Of a DNA stretch of 32,771 bases, positions 10,036 to 17,468 are shown one piece after another. The position numbers were made by a program, and so were the translations under genes. The notes beneath the pieces are model-generated. The model was not told the origin of the DNA, did not search any database, and worked only from the letters and a program-made list of their open reading frames with translations. Origin of the DNA: an uncultured Akkermansia sp. GTDB lineage: Bacteria; Verrucomicrobiota; Verrucomicrobiia; Verrucomicrobiales; Akkermansiaceae. Every line of letters starts with the position of its first letter. Positions within the stretch are counted from its first letter, which is position 1. Where the stretch lies: contig URLZ01000029.1 in NCBI GenBank assembly GCA_900548895.1, positions 1 to 32,771 on the forward strand. The letters run 5' to 3'.

Positions 10036-11547
10036 ATGCTTACCCTGATCGTTGCCGTCCCCGTGATCGCAGCGGCCCTCATCGGCCTGCTGAAGACCCC
10101 CGGTAAACCCACGGCCATCATCGCCGCCGCCGTCATGCTCATCCTGAGCGCCTGCGCCATCTTCGGCTGCAACGCCTGCTGCGGCAGCAGCTGCACCGAA
10201 GCGCCCGCTCTCTGCAACCTCAGCCTCGATCTGCCGCTGAGCAAGATCATGCTCGCGCTCACCGTGCTCGTCACCTTCGGCGCCGCCCTCGGTCTCAAGG
10301 CCCCGAACCCCGCAGCGGACCGCAGCTGGGCCATCTCCACGCTGCTCATCTCCGCCGGTGCCGCCGGTGCCTTCATGTCCGACAACCTCATCTCCTTTTA
10401 CGGATTCCATGAGCTTGCCCTCATCCCGACCTTCGTGATGATCGGCTACTACGGCCGCGGCGACCGCCGCACCATCGCGTGGACGACCACCATCTACCTC
10501 GGCCTCGCGTCCATGGTCCTGCTGGCGGGCATCCTCCTCCTCGGCTTCAGCCTCGACGCCTGGAGCTTCAGCGCCATCGTCGCTCGTGTTAACGGCTTCG
10601 CCGCCGTCGGCTGCGCCCCCTACATGTCGGAAAGCGGAGCCTCCATCGCCGCCATCGTCGGTCTGCTCCTGCTCATCGGCTTCGGCACCCTCGTCTCGCT
10701 CTTCCCCTTCCACTCCTGGGCTGCCCCGGCCTACGCCAGCGCCCCGACGCCCGTCGCCATGATGCACGCCGGCGTCCTCAAGAAGTTCGGCCTCTACGGC
10801 CTCTTCACCCTCGCCTGGGCCATGGGTCCGCTCGTCGGCTACTTCTTCGGCGACTGGGTCAACCTGCTGCTCGTGCTGCTGCTGGGCAACATCCTGTGGG
10901 TGGGCTACGTCACCGTCTCGCGCACGCGCCTCGATGACATGCTCGGTAACTCCTCCGTCATGCACATGGGCTACCTCTTCCTCGCCCTCGCCGTCTTCAT
11001 CAACAGCGGCGCCCAGAGCGAGCTCGCCTTCAAGGGCGCGGCCCTCCTCATGCTCGCCCACGGCCTGACCATCGCCATGCTCTTCCTGCTCACCGGGCAG
11101 ATCGAGAGTCAGACGCGCACGCTTGAGCTCGACTCCATGGGCGGCCTCGCCCAGAAGCTGCCCAAACTCGGCTTCTTCTTCGGCCTCGCGGGCCTCGCCT
11201 CCATCGGCCTGCCCCTGCTGGCCAACTTCCCGGGTGAGTTCACCATCTTCATGTCCTGCTTCGACGGCTGGCAGCCCGGCACGGGCGCCGTCGAGGGCGG
11301 CATGCTCGGCAGCATCGCCTCGTGGTTCGGCGGCCTCGGCCCCGTGCAGCTCACCCTCATCTTCGCTCTGTGGGGCCTCGTCATCAGCGCCATCTACATG
11401 CTGCGCGCCTTCCGCCGCATCTTCACCGGCGACGTGCGCCTCGCCTCGGAGCGCGCCACCCGCCTGAGCACCTGCGACATCCTCTCGGCCGCCTTCCTGG
11501 CCTTCTTCATCGTCCTCTTCGGCGTCTATCCCGGCGTCTTCTTCTGA
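10036..11547 (+). CDS. nuoM: NADH-quinone oxidoreductase subunit M (ND4-like pump), divergent
   Basis: NuoM is the middle antiporter-like pump. Position between nuoL and nuoN, 503-residue length and the TM pattern identify it. E126 (GFHELALIP), K249/K250 (AGVLKKFG) and E401 (FPGEF) match E144, K265 and E407 of E. coli. The TM7 lysine (K234 in E. coli) is missing: the site is L219 in TLVSLFPFHSW, and the following LPDAH motif is replaced by AAPAY. The usual DIKRLIAYSSVSHMG segment reads RLDDMLGNSSVMHMG. A Cys-rich stretch (C40, C45, C48, C49, C53, C60) spans the end of TM2 and the next periplasmic loop. Confidence 0.92.
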   Translation: MLTLIVAVPVIAAALIGLLKTPGKPTAIIAAAVMLILSACAIFGCNACCGSSCTEAPALCNLSLDLPLSKIMLALTVLVTFGAALGLKAPNPAADRSWAISTLLISAGAAGAFMSDNLISFYGFHELALIPTFVMIGYYGRGDRRTIAWTTTIYLGLASMVLLAGILLLGFSLDAWSFSAIVARVNGFAAVGCAPYMSESGASIAAIVGLLLLIGFGTLVSLFPFHSWAAPAYASAPTPVAMMHAGVLKKFGLYGLFTLAWAMGPLVGYFFGDWVNLLLVLLLGNILWVGYVTVSRTRLDDMLGNSSVMHMGYLFLALAVFINSGAQSELAFKGAALLMLAHGLTIAMLFLLTGQIESQTRTLELDSMGGLAQKLPKLGFFFGLAGLASIGLPLLANFPGEFTIFMSCFDGWQPGTGAVEGGMLGSIASWFGGLGPVQLTLIFALWGLVISAIYMLRAFRRIFTGDVRLASERATRLSTCDILSAAFLAFFIVLFGVYPGVFF

Positions 11548-11571
11548 TCCAACCGACATCACCGCACAACC

Positions 11572-13095
11572 ATGACCGACACATTCTCCTCAATGTACAG
11601 CTGGTGGGAGTTTGCCCCCGCCATCGGACTGGCCGCCCTGGCCATCCTTCTGCTGATGGCCGACACCTTCCTGCCGAAGTTCCCCAAGCGCGCCTACGCC
11701 GCCGTCGGGGCCATCGGCAGCTTCTGTGCCGCCTACGCCTGCTGGAGCCAGTATGCGTGCTGCCCGACCGGTTGGCTCGGCGCCTTCGCCTGCGTCGCCT
11801 GCGTCGCCACCGGCGTCTGCCTGCTGCTCAACATTGACTACCACGCCATCACCTGCGAGTCCGTCAACGGCGGCCAGAGCGAAGAGGGCTCCGGCGAGTT
11901 CAGCGCTCTGCCCCTCATCGCCGCCGCCGGCATCTGCGCCCTCAGCCACGCCCGCGACCTCATCATGCTCTTCGTCGGCCTTGAGACCGTCACGCTGAGC
12001 TCCTACGTGCTCGTCGGCTACTACCGCCGCAATCAGGGCTCGATTGAGGCCGGCATCAAATACCTCATCCTCGGCGCGCTCAGCACGGGCCTGCTCGTCT
12101 TCGGCGCCGCGTGGTATTACGGCATGACGGGCGACCTCTCCCTCAACGCCGACGTCGTCACCAGCGCCCTCAGCGGCGGTCCCATGAACGCCGCCATCAT
12201 CCACAGCGGCTTCGTCATGGCGCTCTGCTTCCTCATCGCCGCCGGCCTCTTCAAGATCGGTGCCGCGCCGATGCACACCTGGATCCCCGACGTGTATCAG
12301 GGCGCCCCGACCCCCGTCTCCGCCTTCCTCGCCGTCGCCTCGAAGGTCGCGGGCTTCATCTTCCTCATCATCCTGCTGACGCCCGTCTACATCGCGCAGA
12401 GGTTCGGCGCGCCGGACCCGCAGGGCCTGCTCATCGGCATGGCCGTCATTGCCGCCGCCACGCTGCTCATCGGCAACCTCGGCGCCATTCCCCAGCGCAA
12501 CGCCAAGCGCCTGCTCGGCTACTCCTCCATTGGTCAGGCGGGCTTCATTCTCGCCTTCTTCCAGGGCGGTGTCTGCCGCAGTGAAGCGACGCTCTTCTAC
12601 CTCATCGCCTACGGTCTGGCCACGCTCCCGGCCTTCTGTGCCATCGCTCTGGTGCGCGCCCAGCGCGGCAGCGAGGAGATCTCCGCCTTCCGCGGCCTCG
12701 CCCGCACGAACCCGCGCCTCGCCTTCCTCATCACGGTGTGCTTCGCCTCGCTGGCCGGCGTGCCGCTGACCTGGGGCTTCCTCGCCAAGCTGTTCTCCTT
12801 CCTCAGCCTGCTGGACTCTCCCTTCCGCGGAGACGTCTGGATGGCCTGGACGCTGCTGGGCATCATGGTCGTCTGCGCCGCAGCGGGCTTCTATTACTAC
12901 TTCAAGATTATCCGCGCGATGTACTGGGAGAAGCCGCTGCCCGGCGACAAGCCGCTGCGCCTGCCGCTGATCACGGGCTGCATCATCACGGTCTGCGTCA
13001 TCGCGCTGCTCGTGGTGGGCACGCTGCCGATCTTCTGCGGCAGCTGTGTCCTTTCGAGTTCCCACCATACGTACATCTGGAGCGCTTTCTCATGA
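11572..13095 (+). CDS. nuoN: NADH-quinone oxidoreductase subunit N (ND2-like pump)
   Basis: NuoN is the antiporter-like pump nearest the NuoK/J/A/H end. The channel residues are intact: E138 in VGLETVTLSSYVLVGYY, K228 in LFKIGAAPMHTWIPDVYQG, K258 in AFLAVASKVAGF, and the lysine of TWGFLAKLFSF. The NAKRLLGYSSIGQAGF segment is canonical. Cysteines are frequent in TM2, the next loop and TM3 (C52, C57, C63, C64, C74, C77, C83). It is the last gene of the operon; its TGA lies just before a strong terminator. Confidence 0.95.
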   Translation: MTDTFSSMYSWWEFAPAIGLAALAILLLMADTFLPKFPKRAYAAVGAIGSFCAAYACWSQYACCPTGWLGAFACVACVATGVCLLLNIDYHAITCESVNGGQSEEGSGEFSALPLIAAAGICALSHARDLIMLFVGLETVTLSSYVLVGYYRRNQGSIEAGIKYLILGALSTGLLVFGAAWYYGMTGDLSLNADVVTSALSGGPMNAAIIHSGFVMALCFLIAAGLFKIGAAPMHTWIPDVYQGAPTPVSAFLAVASKVAGFIFLIILLTPVYIAQRFGAPDPQGLLIGMAVIAAATLLIGNLGAIPQRNAKRLLGYSSIGQAGFILAFFQGGVCRSEATLFYLIAYGLATLPAFCAIALVRAQRGSEEISAFRGLARTNPRLAFLITVCFASLAGVPLTWGFLAKLFSFLSLLDSPFRGDVWMAWTLLGIMVVCAAAGFYYYFKIIRAMYWEKPLPGDKPLRLPLITGCIITVCVIALLVVGTLPIFCGSCVLSSSHHTYIWSAFS

Positions 13096-13100
13096 CTCAA

Positions 13101-13132
13101 TGCCCTGCCGGCGACGGCAGGGCATTTTTTTG
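13101..13132 (+). terminator. Rho-independent terminator of the nuo operon
   Basis: A perfect 10-bp stem TGCCCTGCCG/CGGCAGGGCA (13101-13110/13115-13124) with loop GCGA is followed by eight T. It starts five bases after the nuoN stop. Confidence 0.95.
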
Positions 13133-13194
13133 TGCCCGGCCGCAGGGCAGGGGGGACTCCGTAAAAAAAGCGCGGGCGCTGTCTCTCTTGCCTC

Positions 13195-13222
13195 TTGCCA
13201 AGGGGAGGATTTGCGGTATGAT
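13195..13222 (+). promoter_or_regulatory. Promoter placing the start site at the ATG of the next gene
   Basis: TTGCCA (13195-13200), a 16-base spacer and TATGAT (13217-13222). The -10 box ends six bases before the ATG at 13229, so transcription should begin at or next to that A, giving a leaderless mRNA. Confidence 0.6.
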
Positions 13223-13228
13223 GGAGCC

Positions 13229-13705
13229 ATGACAAGCAAGTTGACTGATGAGCAGGTGGCCCAGGTGCGCGCCTGGGCCGCTGAGGGTGTTGACCTCAAC
13301 GGCATCCAGAAGCGCCTGGCGACGGAGTGCGGGGTACACATGACGTACATGGATGTGCGTTTCCTGCTGCTGGATTACGGCATCGAGATCGCGACGGCCC
13401 CCGAGGCCACGCCCGCGCCGGCACCTGAGGCCGCCGCCCCTGCCGCCGAAGCGCCGGCCCCTGCCGCGCAGCCCGATGCGGCCACGGCCCCTGCGGGCGG
13501 CAAGGTGAGCGTGACGCTCGATGAGCTCCAACTGCCCGGCACGCTCATTTCGGGCAAGGTGAGCTTCCCCTCCGGCGGCTCGGGGTCCTGGTTCATCGAT
13601 CAGGCAGGCCGCCTCGGCTGGAGCGACCTGAGCGGCAAGCCCACGCAGTACGAAATGCAGGATTTTCAGACGCAGCTCATGCAGATGTTGCAGGGCGCGA
13701 TGTGA
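13229..13705 (+). CDS. Hypothetical two-domain protein with Ala/Pro linker
   Basis: Function not recognised. The 158 residues divide into a helical N-terminal part (1-55), an Ala/Pro-rich linker (about 56-90), and a compact C-terminal domain (91-158) with ISGKVSFPSGGSGSWFIDQ followed by GRLGWSD and a helix containing EMQDFQTQL. There is no signal peptide or TM segment, so it is probably cytoplasmic. The ATG at 13229 is chosen because it fits the -10 box and the first helix; the frame stays open further upstream but that part overlaps the terminator and promoter. It is a single gene between nuoN and the convergent bioB. Confidence 0.8.
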   Translation: MTSKLTDEQVAQVRAWAAEGVDLNGIQKRLATECGVHMTYMDVRFLLLDYGIEIATAPEATPAPAPEAAAPAAEAPAPAAQPDAATAPAGGKVSVTLDELQLPGTLISGKVSFPSGGSGSWFIDQAGRLGWSDLSGKPTQYEMQDFQTQLMQMLQGAM

Positions 13706-13763
13706 GTTGCGGAAGCGTCGGGAGCGCGGATGCGCCCTTGGCGCGGCCAAGCGGCAAAACAGA

Positions 13764-13797
13764 GCGGGGGACAGCGCCGTGCTGCGCTGTCCCCCGC
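13764..13797 (-). terminator. Terminator of cysK-bioB, possibly shared with the convergent gene
   Basis: A perfect 14-bp stem GCGGGGGACAGCGC/GCGCTGTCCCCCGC with a 6-base loop lies between convergent genes. On the - strand it is followed by TCTGTTTTG; on the + strand the tail is only GTTGTGT. It therefore mainly serves bioB. Confidence 0.75.
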
Positions 13798-13823
13798 GTT
13801 GTGTCAACTGTCTGTGTCGGCGT

Positions 13824-14846
13824 TCAGAGCTCCTCCACGAGCTGCATGCCGGCGCGCTTGAGCATCGTGGCGTCGTGCTCGAAAGTCTCGCCCGCCACCG
13901 TCAGGTAATTGCCCGTCATGAAGGCGTTGGCCCCCGCCGCGAACATGTCGGCCTGGCGCTCGCGCAGCACGCTCACGCGCCCGCCGCAGATGCGCAGCAC
14001 GGCATCCGGAATGATGTGGCGGAAGAGCGCAATGATGCGCAGCGCCTCCTCCGGCGGCATGATCGGCCGCCCGGCCATCGGCGTGCCGGGGTGGGGAATC
14101 AGAAAGTTCATCGGGATGTTGCGAATGCCCTCCTCGCGCAGCTCCAGAGCGAAGGAGATGCGGTCCTGCCAGCTCTCCCCGAGCCCGAAGAGGCCGCCGC
14201 AGCAGACCGAAAGACCGTGCTCGAGCGCCTGGTGTACCGTGTCGAGGCGGTCGCGCCACTGCTGCGTCGTACACACGCTCGGGTAAAAGCTCTCATTCGT
14301 CTCCAGATTGTGGTGCAGGCGCGTCATGCCCGCCTCCCTGAGACGCTCAATGGCGTGGTGCTTCAGGCGGCCCAGCGAGCCGCAGAGTCGCGGGTGGCTC
14401 TTGCCGGCCGCCGTGCGGGCCGCGATGAAATCCGCCAGCTTCTCGACGTCCGCATCCGTCAGCGCGCCGCCCGACGTCACAATGCCGCAGCGACCGACGG
14501 GGTAGGGCTCCCAGCTTTCGATAATGGCCGCGAGATCCTCCGCACTCTTGAAGGGGTAGTGCTCGATATCCGTGCTGTTGAAGCCGCTTTGCGAGCAGAA
14601 CTTGCAATTCATGTTGCAGTTGCCGCTCTTCGCATTGATGATGAAGCAGGCCTCGACGCGATTGCCCGAGAAGCGCTCGCGCAGAGCCGTGGCCGAGGCC
14701 AGCAGCTCCTCCTCGCCGAGCGCCAGCAGCTCCGTGGCCTGCTCGCGGTTGAGACCGCCGTTCGCCAGCGCCAGCGCCGCAAAGCGCGGCAGCTCGGCCT
14801 GCTCCGCGACCGCCTCCGCAGCCGTATCCTGTGTCTTGTCTTGCAT
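13824..14846 (-). CDS. bioB: Biotin synthase (radical SAM)
   Basis: Biotin synthase inserts sulfur into dethiobiotin using S-adenosylmethionine, a [4Fe-4S] and a [2Fe-2S] cluster. The radical SAM motif CxxxCxxC is C77, C81, C84 (GNCNMNCKFCSQSG). Candidate [2Fe-2S] ligands are the cysteines in GRCGIVTSGG, RLCGSLGRL and SVCCGGLFGLGE, with the arginine in RICGGRVSV. HNLETNESFYP matches the substrate segment of the family. Length (340) is normal. It lies 38 bases after cysK on the same strand, so the two are probably cotranscribed; no other biotin gene is nearby. No Shine-Dalgarno sequence precedes the ATG. Confidence 0.92.
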   Translation of the reverse strand: MQDKTQDTAAEAVAEQAELPRFAALALANGGLNREQATELLALGEEELLASATALRERFSGNRVEACFIINAKSGNCNMNCKFCSQSGFNSTDIEHYPFKSAEDLAAIIESWEPYPVGRCGIVTSGGALTDADVEKLADFIAARTAAGKSHPRLCGSLGRLKHHAIERLREAGMTRLHHNLETNESFYPSVCTTQQWRDRLDTVHQALEHGLSVCCGGLFGLGESWQDRISFALELREEGIRNIPMNFLIPHPGTPMAGRPIMPPEEALRIIALFRHIIPDAVLRICGGRVSVLRERQADMFAAGANAFMTGNYLTVAGETFEHDATMLKRAGMQLVEEL

Positions 14847-14884
14847 GAGGGAGATGAAGGGAAAAATGAGATGGACGCGGCTCC

Positions 14885-15814
14885 TCAGTCCTCGCGGAAG
14901 AGCGGAGTCGAATAATAGCGGTCGCCCGAGTCCGGGAGGATGACGACGATCGTCTTGCCCTCGTTCTCCGGACGCTCCGCGACGCGCGTCGCGGCCAGCA
15001 GCGCAGCGCTGCCCGAGATGCCCGTCAGAATGCCCTCGAGGTGGCCGAGCTCCTTGCCTGCGCCGTAGGTCTCCTCATTGCTGATGGTCATGATCTCATC
15101 GTAGATGCTCGTGTCGAGCGTGGCCGGAACGAAGCCCGCGCCGATGCCCTGAATCGCATGCGGGCCGGGCTTGCCGCCGCTGAGCACGGGAGACGAAGCC
15201 GGCTCAACGCCGATGATGCGGATGTCCGGCTTCTGCTCGCGCAGGTAGCGCCCCGTGCCGCTGATGCTGCCGCCCGTGCCGATGCCCGCGACGAGGATGT
15301 CCACCTGACCTTCCGTGTCGTCCCAGATCTCCGGGCCCGTGCTGCGGTAGTGCGCCTGCGGGTTGACGGGGTTCGTGAACTGGCCGGCCAGCAGGCTGCC
15401 CGGCGTCTCCGCCGCGAGAGCCTCAGCGCGGGCGATGGCGCCCTTCATGCCCTCGGCCCCGGGGGTGAGGACGATTTCGGCCCCGTAGGCCTTCAGGATG
15501 TTGCGGCGCTCCACGCTCATCGTCTCCGGCATGGTCAGAATGCAGCGGTAGCCGCGCGAAGCCGCGACGGCGGCGAGGCCGATTCCGGTGTTGCCGCTCG
15601 TCGGCTCGATGATGACGGAGCCCTCGCGGAGCAGGCCGCGATCCTCGGCGTCTTCGATCATGGCGAGCGCCACGCGGTCCTTGACGCTGCCGGCGGGGTT
15701 CAGATACTCCAGTTTGAGCAACAGGCGGGCCTTGAGTCCGTGCTGCTTGATGTAGCGCACCGGTTCCAGCAGGGGGGTGCGCCCGATGAGGCTGGTGATG
15801 GATGTGTGAATCAT
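14885..15814 (-). CDS. cysK: Cysteine synthase A (O-acetylserine sulfhydrylase)
   Basis: This PLP enzyme makes cysteine from O-acetylserine and sulfide in the cytoplasm. K45 in AGSVKDR is the PLP lysine. PTSGNTGIG (71-79) is the substrate-binding loop, GTGGSISGTGRYL binds the PLP phosphate, and PDSGDRYYSTPLF is the usual C-terminal signature. The segment around HAIQGIGAGFVP is typical of CysK rather than cystathionine beta-synthase, and there is no CBS domain. The 309-residue length is normal. It is the first gene of a likely cysK-bioB unit. Confidence 0.94.
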   Translation of the reverse strand: MIHTSITSLIGRTPLLEPVRYIKQHGLKARLLLKLEYLNPAGSVKDRVALAMIEDAEDRGLLREGSVIIEPTSGNTGIGLAAVAASRGYRCILTMPETMSVERRNILKAYGAEIVLTPGAEGMKGAIARAEALAAETPGSLLAGQFTNPVNPQAHYRSTGPEIWDDTEGQVDILVAGIGTGGSISGTGRYLREQKPDIRIIGVEPASSPVLSGGKPGPHAIQGIGAGFVPATLDTSIYDEIMTISNEETYGAGKELGHLEGILTGISGSAALLAATRVAERPENEGKTIVVILPDSGDRYYSTPLFRED

Positions 15815-15847
15815 GAGGCTGTCTCGTGCAGCGGTCTGCGCGCTGCG

Positions 15848-15876
15848 AGATTACCCCGCTTGTCGGCTGCTGTCAA
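15848..15876 (-). promoter_or_regulatory. Promoter of cysK-bioB
   Basis: Read on the - strand: TTGACA (15876-15871), 17-base spacer, TAATCT (15853-15848). The predicted leader is about 27 bases before the ATG at 15814. This is among the best sigma70 matches in the window. Confidence 0.7.
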
Positions 15877-16008
15877 GCCGTTTCGCCTTCCGCGACGCGG
15901 CGATGACATAAATCCTACCATGCCGATATGATAAAGACGGCCGACCGGAGCAAAGGGCCGGGAGAGCCAGGGACGCCTCGCTTTTTCGCCGAGGGGCGCA
16001 TTTCGGGC

Positions 16009-16036
16009 TTGCGCGGCGGGCGGAAGATGGTTTAAT
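16009..16036 (+). promoter_or_regulatory. Promoter of yqeY-ispD
   Basis: TTGCGC (16009-16014), 16-base spacer, TTTAAT (16031-16036). The -10 box ends nine bases before the ATG at 16046, so the leader is at most a few bases. The AAGGGG just upstream of the ATG would lie partly or wholly outside the transcript and is unlikely to act as a ribosome binding site. Confidence 0.5.
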
Positions 16037-16045
16037 GAAGGGGTT

Positions 16046-16501
16046 ATGAGTAAAATTGACGAGTCGATTACGGCCGGCATGAAGAAGGCGATGCTGGCGA
16101 AGGATATGGTGGCTCTCGGCGCCCTGCGCGGGCTGAAGGCCGCCATGCAGAACGCCCAGGTGGCGCGCGGCAACGTGCACGAACTGCTGCCCGAGCCCGA
16201 GGCCATGCAGGTGGTGCGCAAGCAGATCAAGCAGCGCGAGGACGCCATCGCCATGTACGAAAAGGCCGGCCGCGCGGAGCTGGCGGAGAAGGAGAAGGCG
16301 GAGATCGCGGTGCTGGAGGCCTTTTTGCCCCGCGAGATGACGGAGGAGGAGCTGCGCCCGCTGGTGGATGCCGTGGTGACGGAGCTCGGCGCGACGAGCA
16401 AAAAGGACATGGGCCGAGTGATGAAGGAAATGCAGCAGCGCACGGAGGGCCGCGCCCCCGGCAAGCTGCTCTCCGCGCTGGTATCGGCACGCCTCTCCTG
16501 A
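16046..16501 (+). CDS. yqeY: GatB/YqeY domain protein
   Basis: A small cytoplasmic all-helical protein of the YqeY family, related to the tail domain of the amidotransferase subunit GatB, which binds tRNA. Its own role is not settled. Family features are the N-terminal MKKAMLAKDMVALGALRGLKAA segment region, the central KQIKQREDAIAMYEKAGR segment, FLPREMTEEEL, and the C-terminal KDMGRVMKEMQQRTEGRAPG segment. The 151-residue length is normal. The stop is five bases before ispD, so the two are probably cotranscribed. Confidence 0.93.
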   Translation: MSKIDESITAGMKKAMLAKDMVALGALRGLKAAMQNAQVARGNVHELLPEPEAMQVVRKQIKQREDAIAMYEKAGRAELAEKEKAEIAVLEAFLPREMTEEELRPLVDAVVTELGATSKKDMGRVMKEMQQRTEGRAPGKLLSALVSARLS

Positions 16502-16506
16502 GCACG

Positions 16507-17283
16507 ATGTGGGCGGCAGTGATAGTCGCGGCGGGATCCTCCCGCCGCGCCGGTTTTGACAAGCTGGCGGCCCCGCTGGGCGGGCAGCCCGTGCTGCGCC
16601 GCAGCGTGCAGGCCTTCATCGCGGCGGGCTGCGGGACCATTGTCGTCGTCTGTCCGCCGGAGCGCTGGGAAGCGACGGGGCTGGCCGAAATGGCGGCGCG
16701 CCTCTCCTCGGCGCCGGCTGCACCTGACGCACCGGAAGCGGCGGAAGCGCCGAAGGCTCTCGATATGCCGTGCCCTCCGCGGGCGCCGCGCTGCTCGCTG
16801 CTGCGGGTGGACGGCGGGGCGGAGCGGCAGGATTCCGTGGCGGCGGGGCTGGCGGCTCTGCCGGCGGATCTGCGCTGGGTGGCGGTGCATGACGGTGCCC
16901 GGCCCCTGATCGAGCCCGCGGGCATCCTGCGCTGCCTTCAGGCGGCGGAGGTCACGGGCGCGGCGGCCTGCGCCCATCCCGTGGTGGACACGCTCAAGAG
17001 GGCCGATGCCGAGGGGCGCAGCCTGCCCGAGCGCGTGAGCCGCGAGCGGCTCTGGGCTATGGAGACGCCGCAGATCTTCCGCGCGGACCTGCTGCGCCGC
17101 GCCTACGAGGAGCTGCGCCGCCGAGGCGAGAGCGTGACGGATGAGGTCTCGGCCATGGAGTTTCTCGGCGTGCCGACCTCGCTCGTGTCCGTGGGGCCGA
17201 ACCTCAAGATTACCCTGCCCGGGGACTTGGAGTTGGCCGAGCTGATCTGGTCGCACCGCGCCGCAGCGGGCGCCGAGAGCTGA
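16507..17283 (+). CDS. ispD: 2-C-methyl-D-erythritol 4-phosphate cytidylyltransferase
   Basis: IspD transfers CMP from CTP to methylerythritol phosphate in the non-mevalonate isoprenoid pathway. The nucleotide-binding start AAGSSRRAGFDK (8-19), GGAERQDSV (103-111), VHDGARPL (127-134), DTLK, METPQIF and TDE are all present. Residues about 67-97 form an Ala/Pro-rich insertion (SSAPAAPDAPEAAEAP) before the first catalytic loop, which is absent from typical enzymes of about 230 residues. The usual partner ispF is not adjacent. It follows yqeY by five bases. Confidence 0.92.
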   Translation: MWAAVIVAAGSSRRAGFDKLAAPLGGQPVLRRSVQAFIAAGCGTIVVVCPPERWEATGLAEMAARLSSAPAAPDAPEAAEAPKALDMPCPPRAPRCSLLRVDGGAERQDSVAAGLAALPADLRWVAVHDGARPLIEPAGILRCLQAAEVTGAAACAHPVVDTLKRADAEGRSLPERVSRERLWAMETPQIFRADLLRRAYEELRRRGESVTDEVSAMEFLGVPTSLVSVGPNLKITLPGDLELAELIWSHRAAAGAES

Positions 17284-17421
17284 GCGCCGTTCGCGCAGCC
17301 TCCTCCCGCGCAGCGCGCCGCTCGCCGACGAGCGCGGGAGGTCACGGCGCATGGTTTGAGGGCACAGCCTCGGTGACGAGGCGCAGCGAGCGGGCTCGAC
17401 CCGGTCGTGCCGGGCCCGTTT
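17284..17421 (+). other. Structured intergenic region of three hairpins between ispD and the SDR gene
   Basis: Three hairpins follow each other. The first is composite: outer stem GCGCCGT/ACGGCGC (17284-17290/17344-17350) and inner 10-bp stem CCTCCCGCGC/GCGCGGGAGG (17302-17311/17332-17341). The second is GCCTCG-GTGA-CGAGGC (17367-17382) with a GNRA-type loop. The third is CCCGG-TCGTG-CCGGG (17400-17414) with flanking CGGG/CCCG and a TTT tail. It may end or attenuate the yqeY-ispD transcript or act as a leader for the next gene; the sequence does not decide. Confidence 0.4.
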
Positions 17422-17468
17422 CGGCGGGGATCGCCGCGTGTGTCGCGTCGGATGGGGAGTCAAGCGAG

